DNA of 64,000 nucleotides from NCBI GenBank assembly GCA_964475205.1, contig CAYYVQ010000001.1:87151-151150 (forward strand), in the 5' to 3' direction. Position numbers and translations under genes: made by a program. The notes under the pieces are model-generated. The model did not search any database and had not been told where the DNA came from. It was given only the letters and a program-made list of their open reading frames with translations. This DNA is from CAYSRM01 sp964475205 (lineage in GTDB: Bacteria > Verrucomicrobiota > Kiritimatiellia > UBA8416 > CAYSRM01). Shown piece by piece: positions 1 to 8,440 of the stretch (the first letter of the stretch is position 1; the number at the start of each line of letters is the position of its first letter).

Positions 1-1324
1 CCTCAATTCGCTGCACTATTTTGGATGCAGTAGCTGGCCCGACACCGTCAAACAACTGCAGCACTCGAAACCAGGCAATCTCGTCCCTGGGATTCTCGGC
101 AATCCTTAAAAACGAGATCACATCCTTTACATGGGCGGCTTCAATGAAACGAAGTCCTCCGTATTTATGAAAAGGAATGTTTCTGCGGGTCAACTCCACT
201 TCCAGCGAATCTGACAGGTAACCTGTTCTGAACAAGACAGCCTGCTGCTTAAGGGGAATACCTTCTTCGTAATGTTCGAGAATGCGGTCAATCAGGTAAT
301 CGTTCTGCTGGCGTTCGTCCTTACAGGTAGTAAGCCTGGGCTTACGGCCTGCTTCCCGGTTCGACCAGAGATCCTTGGTATATCTCTCGCTGGCGCCCTG
401 AATAAGCCGGTTAGTGGTTTCCAGTATAGATTGAACGGAGCGATAGTTCTGCTCAAGGGTAATGGTTGTCGCCCCGGGAAACATTTTCGGAAAGTCGAGC
501 ATGTTTCGAACTGTGGCCGCTCTGAAACTGTAAATGCTCTGCGCGTCGTCGCCTACCACGGTAATATTTCTGTTTTCAGCACGAATGTTGCGCAGGATTT
601 CAGCCTGTATACTGTTCGTGTCCTGGTACTCGTCTACAAGAACATGGTCAAACCGGCGTTCCATATGCTCCTGAATCTCAGGATTCGCGGAAATCTTTGC
701 CCAGTACAAAAGCAGGTCGTCATAATCGAGAACATGACGTTCCTGCTTTTTGATGACATAATTACGGAACAGGACTTTAAGTTCCTCTTCCCATTCTTCG
801 CACCATGGAAAATGCTGTTTCAGGACTTTGCCCGGAGAGTCCTTTGAATTGACGCACCTGGAGTATACCGCAAGGCAGGTCTGTTTTCGCGGGAAGCGTT
901 TTTCTTTCTTGTGCAGCCCCATTTCATGTCGAACCACATTTATCAGATCCTGTGAGTCAGACTGGTCCATCACCGTGAAATCCGGCCAGAGTCCCGCGCT
1001 TTTGGCGTAAATCCGCAGGAGCCGATTACCGGTGGAGTGAAATGTGCCGCCCCAGACTTTTCCTGCATCCCCGTCCATTACGGCAACAGATCCGGCGCGA
1101 CGCAGCATTTCTTCTGCCGCACGTCGTGTAAAAGTGAGAAGTAGAATCCTCTCTGGCGCAACGCCTTGTGATATCAGGTAAGCTACCCTGTAGGCTAGGG
1201 TTCGGGTTTTACCGCTGCCGGCGCCTGCAACAACAATCAGGGGCCCTTCGCCGTGCATCACTGCGGCTCTTTGCTGAGAATTGAGGTCGCCTAACCATTC
1301 ATTCTGTGTTAACTTGCCAGCCAT
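1..1324 (-). CDS. UvrD/PcrA-family DNA helicase, 3' end cut by window edge
   Basis: Superfamily 1 ATP-dependent 3'-5' helicase, expected to act in the cytoplasm in repair or replication restart. Reading the minus strand from ATG at 1324 gives about 441 residues, open to the left edge. Visible motifs in order: Walker A GAGSGKT (residues 34-40), motif Ia LLTFTRRAAEEM, Walker B VLVDEYQDTN, motif III VVGDDAQSIYSFR, motif IV LEQNYRS. The C-terminal motifs V and VI, which would separate PcrA/UvrD from Rep, lie outside the window, so no symbol is given. It diverges from the Wzm/Wzt exporter across a 247-bp spacer. Confidence 0.93.
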   Translation of the reverse strand, partial: MAGKLTQNEWLGDLNSQQRAAVMHGEGPLIVVAGAGSGKTRTLAYRVAYLISQGVAPERILLLTFTRRAAEEMLRRAGSVAVMDGDAGKVWGGTFHSTGNRLLRIYAKSAGLWPDFTVMDQSDSQDLINVVRHEMGLHKKEKRFPRKQTCLAVYSRCVNSKDSPGKVLKQHFPWCEEWEEELKVLFRNYVIKKQERHVLDYDDLLLYWAKISANPEIQEHMERRFDHVLVDEYQDTNSIQAEILRNIRAENRNITVVGDDAQSIYSFRAATVRNMLDFPKMFPGATTITLEQNYRSVQSILETTNRLIQGASERYTKDLWSNREAGRKPRLTTCKDERQQNDYLIDRILEHYEEGIPLKQQAVLFRTGYLSDSLEVELTRRNIPFHKYGGLRFIEAAHVKDVISFLRIAENPRDEIAWFRVLQLFDGVGPATASKIVQRIE

Positions 1325-1571
1325 ATTTTGATTCTAACTTGGATTATTCACAAGAAGCAAATATAACCACGGATAACACTGATTACACGGATAAAGTATA
1401 AGAATTATGAATATAAAACACAAATCCGTGTTATCAGTGCAATCAGTGTTTTACAAAATATCAGCAATCGACTTGTATATTATTCCGAAAAGTTGATGAA
1501 TAGATCAGGCTAATGGCAAAGAACTTTTATTTCAAATTGACATTAACGATTGTGGGGAAAACAATCTAGGC
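1325..1571. promoter_or_regulatory. Divergent intergenic region with inverted repeat and shared 16-bp motif
   Basis: Spacer between the helicase and the polysaccharide exporter. It contains an imperfect inverted repeat: AACACTGATTACACGGAT near 1369-1386 is answered by ATCCGTGTTATCAGTG near 1424-1439, which continues into CAATCAGTGTT. At 1497-1512 it carries TGAATAGATCAGGCTA, a sequence repeated upstream of gap (about 42122-42137) and wzc (about 45694-45709) in the same orientation relative to the downstream gene. No clear -35/-10 pair was found at a sensible distance from ATG 1572. A TTGACA at 1537 would put its -10 almost on the start codon. Confidence 0.45.
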
Positions 1572-2369
1572 ATGGTTCGACTATTTAAAGAAATCTATGA
1601 GTACAGGGAGTTGCTGTGGATACTTGTGGGACGCAATCTCAAGATCCGTTACAAAAGCTCTGTTTTGGGCTTTTTCTGGTCATTGTTGACGCCCTTGATG
1701 TTCATACTCATTTACGGTATTTTTGCCGGGATACTAAAATTTGCAGGTTCTATCCCCAATTTTCTACAATATCTGATCGTAGGGATAATCACCTGGCAAT
1801 TCACTGCAATGTGTCTCAATGATTCCCTTTACGCTATACTGGGCAGTTCGAATCTTGTTAAAAAGACTGCTTTCCCGCGAATTATTCTGCCTCTTGCCAC
1901 GGTATTTGCCAACTTGTTCAATTTCCTGCTCACCACAGCGGTGCTGATACTCTATCTTTTGCTTACGGGCATGTCTTTTAGTCATGTCTACCTCTTGCCG
2001 CTTGTAATTCTCACCCATCTTTCGCTTTGTATCGGTATTTCCATGATAATATCATCCGCCAATGTCTTTTTCCGGGACACAGAACACATTGTCGGTGTTG
2101 TTACGCTGGCCTGGTTCTTTCTTACCCCTGTGATTTACCCGGTTTTCAGAATGATGGACGCAATACCTAGACCCTGGATGGAATATGCTGTTTTCCTGAA
2201 TCCCATGACAGGCCTGGTATGCGCTTACAGAAAGTTGCTCATGGGACTTACTCCAGAGTCGGTAGAACCGGCAATGGTTTTTATCTCAGCGCTGGTATGC
2301 TGGCTGATAATGCCCCTGGGAATATGGATTTTTCAGAAAGTGGAGGTGAGATTCGGTGACGAACTCTAA
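1572..2369 (+). CDS. wzm: Polysaccharide ABC exporter permease (Wzm-like)
   Basis: ABC-2 family inner-membrane permease, 265 aa, expected to pass an O-antigen or teichoic-type glycan across the inner membrane. About six hydrophobic segments are visible, plus the family-typical FFRDTEHI loop before the last membrane helices (about residues 163-175). The N-terminal stretch RNLKIRYKSSVLGFFWSLLTPL is characteristic. The downstream ATPase gene overlaps it by 14 nt, so the two are translationally coupled and form one transporter. The glycan is unknown. No sugar transferases lie in this operon, while manC nearby could supply GDP-mannose. Confidence 0.9.
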   Translation: MVRLFKEIYEYRELLWILVGRNLKIRYKSSVLGFFWSLLTPLMFILIYGIFAGILKFAGSIPNFLQYLIVGIITWQFTAMCLNDSLYAILGSSNLVKKTAFPRIILPLATVFANLFNFLLTTAVLILYLLLTGMSFSHVYLLPLVILTHLSLCIGISMIISSANVFFRDTEHIVGVVTLAWFFLTPVIYPVFRMMDAIPRPWMEYAVFLNPMTGLVCAYRKLLMGLTPESVEPAMVFISALVCWLIMPLGIWIFQKVEVRFGDEL

Positions 2370-3570
2370 AGAAAATATCGTTGCAATACAGTTTGAGAAT
2401 GTGACGAAGCAGTATCGCCTCCAACAGAAAGGCACAAGAACGGTCAAGTCGACAGCGCTCAGTTTGATCGGCAGAAGGAAAAAACCCGACTTTTTTGCTG
2501 CTCTCAGAGATGTTGACCTGAAAGTAAATAAAGGCGAAACTCTCGGCATTATAGGCTACAACGGGGCGGGCAAGAGCACTTTGCTTTCTCTTGTGGCCGG
2601 CACCATAATTCCCAGCAGCGGCCGGATACACACGACAGGCACAATATCATCACTCCTCGAATTAGGGGCAGGGTTTCACCCCGATCTTACAGGACGGGAG
2701 AATGTTTTTCTTTACGGAGCGATAATGGGGCTTTCGCAGGAACGCATGAAGGAACGTTTTGATGATATTACGGAATTTGCCGACATAGGAGACTTCATTA
2801 ACCAGCCGGTGAAGCACTATTCATCCGGTATGTATGTAAGACTCGGTTTCGCCGTGGCTGTGGAGGTTGACCCCGATATTCTTCTTATTGACGAGGTTTT
2901 TGCCGTGGGTGATGTTGATTTTCAGAAGAAATGTCTTAAGAAGATGAGTGAGTTCAGGGATAGAAATAAAACAATGGTTATCGTTTCTCACGATCTACCC
3001 ACTATACAGTCCATAAGCGACCGGATACTTCTGTTGGATCAAGGAAAAGTTAAAGGACTGGGCTCTCCTGACTCTGTTGTTGACACATACCAGGCTCTTT
3101 CACGGAAACGAACAGCAGAGGCCGTGGGAAGAGAGTGGGGGACCGGCGAAGCAAGAATTGAGAACGTTGAAGTCCTCGATACAAACGGAAACCCTGCCGA
3201 AATTTTCAAGACAGGCGATACGATGACAGTGATTCTGCATTACGAAGCATTTGAACGGATCGATTCGCCGGTTTTCGGCTTTTCTATAGCCGACAGGCAC
3301 GGCCGAACGGTTTTTGGAAGCAATACCCAGGTTGATGGAGTTAATCCTGCGCAAATAGAGGGAAAAGGCACGCTCAGATTGGAAATCGGACCTGTGCCGA
3401 TGGCTAAAGGCACGTATCTGCTCTCCTTTTCCCTGCACTCGCCTGACCATAAGAAAAATTACCATAGAATCGATAACCGCTTTCCTGTTGCCATTGAATC
3501 CGAAAGCCAGCTTGAAGGATACTGCATAATGCCCTACAGGTGGAGTCCCACTGAGATAACACAAAGATAA
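2356..3570 (+). CDS. wzt: Polysaccharide ABC exporter ATPase with C-terminal glycan-binding domain (Wzt-like)
   Basis: ATPase partner of the preceding permease, 404 aa, starting at GTG 2356 inside the permease gene. N-terminal half: Walker A GYNGAGKST (residues 67-75), signature YSSGMYVRL, Walker B ILLIDEVFAVGD, H-loop VIVSHD. The C-terminal part (about residues 265-400) matches the extra domain of Wzt proteins that read the modified end of O-antigen chains, which suggests export of a finished, capped polymer. Its last codons (EITQR, stop) fall in a repeat-like sequence, GATAACACAAAGATAAACGC, that runs on to the nadC start. Confidence 0.9.
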   Translation: MTNSKENIVAIQFENVTKQYRLQQKGTRTVKSTALSLIGRRKKPDFFAALRDVDLKVNKGETLGIIGYNGAGKSTLLSLVAGTIIPSSGRIHTTGTISSLLELGAGFHPDLTGRENVFLYGAIMGLSQERMKERFDDITEFADIGDFINQPVKHYSSGMYVRLGFAVAVEVDPDILLIDEVFAVGDVDFQKKCLKKMSEFRDRNKTMVIVSHDLPTIQSISDRILLLDQGKVKGLGSPDSVVDTYQALSRKRTAEAVGREWGTGEARIENVEVLDTNGNPAEIFKTGDTMTVILHYEAFERIDSPVFGFSIADRHGRTVFGSNTQVDGVNPAQIEGKGTLRLEIGPVPMAKGTYLLSFSLHSPDHKKNYHRIDNRFPVAIESESQLEGYCIMPYRWSPTEITQR

Positions 3571-3576
3571 ACGCAG

Positions 3577-4485
3577 ATGAATGAGCCGATAGCTGAAAAA
3601 AAAGAAATAATTGAAATTATCCGCCTTGCCTTGGATGAGGATATAGGCACGGGAGATGTAACAACCGAAGCGCTGGTCAAAGGGGACGTTCACGTTGAGG
3701 CCGGAATCATCGCCCGCGAGCAGAGTATAGTCGCAGGTATAAGTGTGGCGGCCAGGGTTTTCAAGGAGGTTGAATCAAAACTGGACTGCAGACCGCTGAG
3801 GGATGACGGGGATAATGTTTCCGAAGGCGAAACTGTGCTCACTGTCTCAGGGCCCGCCGCCGCGATACTGACGGCAGAAAGGACGGCTCTTAACTTTTTG
3901 CAGCGCATGTCCGGAATCGCTACCATGGCGGGTCAATTTGTCGAGCAGGTCGCGAATTTCAATACTATTATTCTAGATACCCGGAAAACCACACCAGCTC
4001 TGAGAATCCTGGAAAAATATGCCTCTTCCTGCGGCGGAGCGCGCAATCACAGGATGGGGCTTTACGACTGCTTCCTGATAAAAGACAATCACCGCGCACT
4101 TTGGGCAAAAGGCGCCGTCAAACTGGATCTGGCTTCCGCAATAAGGGCTGCCAGGACATACAAGCCTGGAATCCCAGTCGAAATCGAGGTTGAAACAGAA
4201 GACGAACTGAGATCGGCACTGGAAGCAGAACCGGACTGGGCTCTTCTTGATAACATGAGCCTGCCGCTGATGAAAAGATGTGTTTCAATTTGCGCAGGCA
4301 GATGCAAAACGGAAGCTTCCGGAGGCATAGGGCTTCAAAATGCCAGGCAGGTGGCGGAAACAGGCGTGGACGCGGTCTCGCTGGGCTGCCTGACGCATTC
4401 AGCCAGATCTGTGGATTTTTCTCTGGAAATTACGGCTTTTGACAAGGCATGCGACGCCCCTCCAAAAGAGCCTGGACAGCAATGA
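3577..4485 (+). CDS. nadC: Nicotinate-nucleotide pyrophosphorylase (carboxylating)
   Basis: Converts quinolinate and PRPP to nicotinate mononucleotide in de novo NAD synthesis. It is 302 aa, about normal length. Diagnostic segments: DEDIGTGDVT near the N-terminus, LNFLQRMSGIAT, the PRPP/quinolinate-binding DTRKTTPALR, and GGARNHRMGLYDCFLIKDNH. The C-terminal ASGGIG loop is present. It ends in an ATGA overlap with the coaX start, so the two cofactor genes are coupled. The start ATG at 3577 directly follows the repeat-like tail of wzt. Confidence 0.95.
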   Translation: MNEPIAEKKEIIEIIRLALDEDIGTGDVTTEALVKGDVHVEAGIIAREQSIVAGISVAARVFKEVESKLDCRPLRDDGDNVSEGETVLTVSGPAAAILTAERTALNFLQRMSGIATMAGQFVEQVANFNTIILDTRKTTPALRILEKYASSCGGARNHRMGLYDCFLIKDNHRALWAKGAVKLDLASAIRAARTYKPGIPVEIEVETEDELRSALEAEPDWALLDNMSLPLMKRCVSICAGRCKTEASGGIGLQNARQVAETGVDAVSLGCLTHSARSVDFSLEITAFDKACDAPPKEPGQQ

Positions 4486-5234
4486 CAGCGTTGATTGATA
4501 TCGGAAATACGACAACTGTCGTCGGTCTGGCGAGGGGATCGAGAATTGTCAAAGTCTGCAGGATACCCACCCGGGCAGTAGCAAGGAACAGGGACTTGCA
4601 GTCCAATGAGAACCTGCAACCGCTCCAATCAGCCAATGCGGCCGTAATGTGTTCAGTTGTTCCTGAGTTATGCAAAATCTGGGAAAGCTGGCTGACGCGG
4701 GTCACTGGATCACGCCCGATTATCGTTAATCATAAGTCCAACCTTGGCATGGGCATATCGTATCCTCATCCTTCATCAATTGGCGGAGACAGGCTGGCAA
4801 ATGCGGCGGGAGCGTCATTCCTCTACGGGTACCCGGCAATAATTGCCGACTTTGGCACTGCGCTGACATTTGATGTAATAGACAGCGAGAACAGCTACAT
4901 TGGAGGCGCCATAGCGCCGGGATTGAGCTTTATGACCGACTACCTTGCAGACAGGACCGCTTTGCTGCCCAGGATAAACATTAAAGGGAATTGCCCGGCC
5001 GTTGGAAGGAGCACCAGCGGAGCAATGAGGCTCGGCGCGCGAGTCGGGTACAGCGGAATGGTCAAAGAACTTGTGCGTCACCTTCGCAAGCAACTGGGCT
5101 CTAAACATGTGCCTCTGGTTCTGACCGGCGGCAGCGCCGGGCTGATCGGGCAATACCTTCAAATGAAATTTCAGCTTGATTCAAACCTTACACTCAAAGG
5201 ATTGAGGCGAATCTACGAATTGAACAAAGGGTAG
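4482..5234 (+). CDS. coaX: Type III pantothenate kinase
   Basis: Phosphorylates pantothenate, the first step to coenzyme A. It is 250 aa from ATG 4482, chosen because the ATP-binding DIGNTTT motif then sits at residues 5-11 and the start overlaps the nadC stop as ATGA. Other family signatures: GGDRLANAAG (pantothenate site), DFGTALTFDV, and GGSAGLI near the C-terminus. A longer frame starting upstream in nadC exists but would add residues with no family match. Confidence 0.93.
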   Translation: MTALIDIGNTTTVVGLARGSRIVKVCRIPTRAVARNRDLQSNENLQPLQSANAAVMCSVVPELCKIWESWLTRVTGSRPIIVNHKSNLGMGISYPHPSSIGGDRLANAAGASFLYGYPAIIADFGTALTFDVIDSENSYIGGAIAPGLSFMTDYLADRTALLPRINIKGNCPAVGRSTSGAMRLGARVGYSGMVKELVRHLRKQLGSKHVPLVLTGGSAGLIGQYLQMKFQLDSNLTLKGLRRIYELNKG

Positions 5235-5277
5235 CGCGGGCTTTACGGAAAAGGCTGTAAAAAAGGGAGGAATACCC

Positions 5278-6369
5278 ATGACAACAAAAAAAAACAATTA
5301 TGCTGTTATTATGGCAGGTGGAAAAGGTGAACGTTTCTGGCCGCTGAGCACCTCCGCGCATCCAAAGCAACTCCTCAGCCTGGTCGGCAGTAAACCCCTG
5401 ATCACGCTTGCGGTGGAGCGCCTCAAAGGTTTTATCCCTATTGAGAATATACTGGTTATTACAAATCAGTCTCTTCTCGAAGCAACGCATAAAGCAATAC
5501 CTGAATTGCCGAAAAAAAATCTTGTAGGGGAACCCTTTGGGCGGGACACAGCCGCTGCCTGCGCACTGGCCTTGGCTCTTGTTAAAGCACGGGATTCTTC
5601 CGCGGCGTTCTGCATTCTTACCGCCGATCACATAATCGGCGAAGTCGAGACTTTTCAGCGATCGCTGTCGGATGCGCTGGATCTGGCTCGACAAAGAGAT
5701 GTTCTGATTACAATCGGCATCGAGCCGGCGTTTGCCAGTTCCGCCTACGGCTATATTGAAACAGGTGACGAGATCGGGACCCGAGGCAAAACCGGATTTA
5801 TGCAGGCGAAAAGGTTTGTGGAAAAGCCGGATTCCGCCAAGGCTCGGGAATACCTCGCGGCCGGAAATTTCTATTGGAACTCCGGAATGTTTGTCTGGTC
5901 TGCGGCCTCCCTGGAGAATGCGCTACAGCGGTACAAACCGCAACTCAAGGAGATGGCTGAGACCATGGAAGCTTTAGTTGGATCAGAAGAATTTGAGACA
6001 AAGCTGGAAGAGGAATACTCTAGACTGGAGAAGATATCCATTGATTATGCCGTCATGGAGAAGGCGGATAATATTGTAATGGTAAAAGGTACATTCCCTT
6101 GGGATGATGTTGGATCATGGAATGCAATCGGCAATCATTTTGACAAAGACGCGTCAGAAAATGTTGTTGTGGGCAATTCTGAAATACTTGACAGCGCAGG
6201 CAATATCGTTGTTTCCGATAATCGGATGACTGCTCTGCTCGGCGTGCGTGACCTTGTAGTGGTTCAAGCGCCCCGTGCAACGCTGATCTGTCACAAGGAC
6301 CGCGCAGAAGATGTAAAGAAACTGGTAAAACGGTTGAACGAAAAAAAGGACTATCAGCAGTTGCTGTAA
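5278..6369 (+). CDS. manC: Mannose-1-phosphate guanylyltransferase
   Basis: Makes GDP-mannose from GTP and mannose-1-phosphate for polysaccharide synthesis. It is 363 aa, the single-domain form without a fused isomerase. Signature pyrophosphorylase motif IMAGGKGERFWPLS (residues 11-24), later EPFGRDTAAACA, TADHIIG, FVEKPD and WNSGMFVW. A strong GGGAGG-type ribosome site lies 8-9 nt before ATG 5278. The end FPWDDVGSWNAIG is typical of the family. It follows coaX by 43 bp, and the adjacent Wzm/Wzt operon is the likely consumer of its product. Confidence 0.93.
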   Translation: MTTKKNNYAVIMAGGKGERFWPLSTSAHPKQLLSLVGSKPLITLAVERLKGFIPIENILVITNQSLLEATHKAIPELPKKNLVGEPFGRDTAAACALALALVKARDSSAAFCILTADHIIGEVETFQRSLSDALDLARQRDVLITIGIEPAFASSAYGYIETGDEIGTRGKTGFMQAKRFVEKPDSAKAREYLAAGNFYWNSGMFVWSAASLENALQRYKPQLKEMAETMEALVGSEEFETKLEEEYSRLEKISIDYAVMEKADNIVMVKGTFPWDDVGSWNAIGNHFDKDASENVVVGNSEILDSAGNIVVSDNRMTALLGVRDLVVVQAPRATLICHKDRAEDVKKLVKRLNEKKDYQQLL

Positions 6370-6545
6370 ATCCGGAACAACAGAAAAGCTGCGATAAAAC
6401 GCTGTCAGAAGTTTTTTATGAAGACTGAAAACGGGGAATACGTTCAAAAAATCGGCGGCCCGACTTATTGCAAAAGTGAAATTTGTACAGACAACCGTGT
6501 CGTCAACTTTGACAGTAACCTTCTGGACAAATAAGTATAACGCTA

Positions 6546-6980
6546 ATGAAATATCTTGGAATTGATTACGGCCGCAAAAGGATAGGTCTTGCGATCAGCG
6601 ATTTCACCGCTATGATCTCAATGCCTCTTGATGTAATCCGTGTTAGATCAAAAAAGGAAACCATCGACGCTATACGAGAAGTTTGCGAAGAAAAGGACGT
6701 TGGACACATCGTATTAGGTTTGCCATTGAATATGGATGGAACAAGAGGAGAGATGACAGAGGAAGCTTCCTCTTTTGCGGAAGACCTGCGCTCAGCCCTG
6801 AATGTCGAAGTTCTTGAATGGGACGAGCGCCTGAGCAGCGCTTTCGCCGAAAAGGCGCTCCTGGAAAACGATATGTCCAGGAGCTACAGAAAAACGGTTA
6901 GAGATAAGATAGCTGCCCAGTCAATTCTGCAGTCCTATCTCGATTCGCGGCAGGAGGATTTTTTCGGCCAATATGATTGA
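6546..6980 (+). CDS. ruvX: RuvX/YqgF-family RNase H-like nuclease (putative pre-16S rRNA nuclease)
   Basis: Small RNase H-fold protein, 144 aa, implicated in pre-16S rRNA processing and originally called a Holliday junction resolvase. Motifs: GIDYGRKRIGLAIS (residues 5-18) with the first acidic catalytic residue, LGLPLNMDGT, and EWDERLSS with the second acidic site. Its stop overlaps the truA start by 8 nt. The 176 bp upstream to manC holds no recognisable gene. Confidence 0.9.
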   Translation: MKYLGIDYGRKRIGLAISDFTAMISMPLDVIRVRSKKETIDAIREVCEEKDVGHIVLGLPLNMDGTRGEMTEEASSFAEDLRSALNVEVLEWDERLSSAFAEKALLENDMSRSYRKTVRDKIAAQSILQSYLDSRQEDFFGQYD

Positions 6981-7728
6981 TCCGAACATGACTCGCAGAT
7001 ATCGCGTTGATGTTTCCTATGATGGCAGCAATTACGCGGGGTGGCAGATTCAGCCGAATGCTGTGACAGTTCAGGAGGTTCTCCAGGAAGCTCTGATGGG
7101 GCTGACCGGGAATAAAGTCACGGTGCATGGAAGCGGCAGAACGGACCGAGGTGTGCATGCGCGAAGACAGACGGCACATTTTGACCTGCCCGCAGGCTGT
7201 CAGATTGAGTCCCTGAAAAAAGCGTTGAATGCGCTTTTGCCACCGGACATTCGAGTTTACAAAGCTATGCCTGCTGATTCAGATTTTCACGCCAGGCTAA
7301 GCGCTAAAGGCAAAGAATACCGTTATTTTATATGGAATGGGGACGTTGTTCCGCCGTTTCTTTATCGCTACCGAACAAGAGTTCCGGCAAAGCTTGATGC
7401 CGAAAAAATGCGTGCCGCATCTCAATACCTGATAGGCGAACACGATTTCAGAGCATTTTCGGCCAACCCGGACAGACCCGTTGAGTCCAATGTCAGGAAA
7501 ATATGGAAACTTGCAATATCCAGGAAAGGTTCAGAAGTTGTAATAAGTGTCAAGGGGAGCGGATTCCTGTACAAAATGGTACGAAGTATAGCCGGGCATC
7601 TGGTAAGGGTAGGGGAAGGGCGCGTAAATCCGGAACAGACAAAGGATATCATGGAGAGTCGAAAAAGAACGGCTCTTGTAAAAACCGCTCCGCCTCAAGG
7701 CCTTTTTCTCTGGAACGTCTCATACTGA
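6973..7728 (+). CDS. truA: tRNA pseudouridine synthase A
   Basis: Makes pseudouridine at positions 38-40 of tRNA anticodon stems. It is 251 aa. The catalytic-Asp motif GSGRTDRGVHA is at about residues 54-64, and GKEYRYFI and GSGFLYKMVRSIAGHLV near the C-terminus are also diagnostic. ATG 6973 overlaps ruvX by 8 nt. An in-frame ATG at 6988 is an alternative that starts closer to the conserved RYRVDVSYDG. Confidence 0.95.
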   Translation: MIDPNMTRRYRVDVSYDGSNYAGWQIQPNAVTVQEVLQEALMGLTGNKVTVHGSGRTDRGVHARRQTAHFDLPAGCQIESLKKALNALLPPDIRVYKAMPADSDFHARLSAKGKEYRYFIWNGDVVPPFLYRYRTRVPAKLDAEKMRAASQYLIGEHDFRAFSANPDRPVESNVRKIWKLAISRKGSEVVISVKGSGFLYKMVRSIAGHLVRVGEGRVNPEQTKDIMESRKRTALVKTAPPQGLFLWNVSY

Positions 7729-7747
7729 TCTGGCATACTCCCACTCT

Positions 7748-8422
7748 ATGAAAATCAAGATACTTCCATCTTTACTGGCTGCGGATGTTGGCGAACTGCG
7801 AAAAGCGGCGCTCAAGGCGCAGGACGAAGGCGCCGACGAGCTGCACCTTGACATAATGGACGCACATTTTGTGCCCAATCTCAGTATGGGCCCCGACGTT
7901 GTCAAAATGGCGTCTGAAAGCTTGAACATCCCGTTAAGCGTTCATCTTATGATGACCAATCCGGATAAATACCTCGACCGGTTTGTTGACGCCGGCGCCG
8001 ATACTCTTTTTATACATATCGAAGCAGACTGTAATGTGCTGGAAACTCTTCGCAGCATAAGAGAAGGCGGGGCACGGCCCGGCATAACGCTCAACCCTGA
8101 AACTTCCGCGGATATGATATTTCACGTTCTTAATGTCGCAAGTGAAGTCTTGTGCATGAGTGTGCATCCGGGATACGGGGGCCAGTCTTTCATGCCGGTT
8201 GTCCTTGATAAAATAAGGCGCATACGTAACAAAGCCAAGGCGCTTGGCAATGACAGCCTTGACATAATGGTTGACGGGGGAATCAATGTTGAAAATGCAG
8301 GCCGGTGCGCTGCAATGGGCGCAAATTCCTTTGTTGCCGGAACAACGCTTTATGGCGCCGATAATATGCAAAAAGAGATTGAGATGATGCGCCTTTCAGC
8401 AGAAGAAAATTTCTCATTTTGA
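7748..8422 (+). CDS. rpe: Ribulose-phosphate 3-epimerase
   Basis: Interconverts ribulose-5-P and xylulose-5-P in the pentose phosphate pathway. It is 224 aa. TIM-barrel signatures: ILPSLLAADVG, LHLDIMDAHFVPN with metal/acid residues, VHLMMTNPDKYL, MSVHPGYGGQSF and VDGGIN. It lies 19 bp after truA and 18 bp before lepA in a tight same-strand cluster. Confidence 0.94.
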   Translation: MKIKILPSLLAADVGELRKAALKAQDEGADELHLDIMDAHFVPNLSMGPDVVKMASESLNIPLSVHLMMTNPDKYLDRFVDAGADTLFIHIEADCNVLETLRSIREGGARPGITLNPETSADMIFHVLNVASEVLCMSVHPGYGGQSFMPVVLDKIRRIRNKAKALGNDSLDIMVDGGINVENAGRCAAMGANSFVAGTTLYGADNMQKEIEMMRLSAEENFSF

Positions 8423-8440
8423 GGATTGTTGTTTCACACC

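Noticed and set aside
272..1010. Two plus-strand open frames over the helicase
   Set aside because: They are shadows of the minus-strand UvrD-like gene, which shows all motifs in order.
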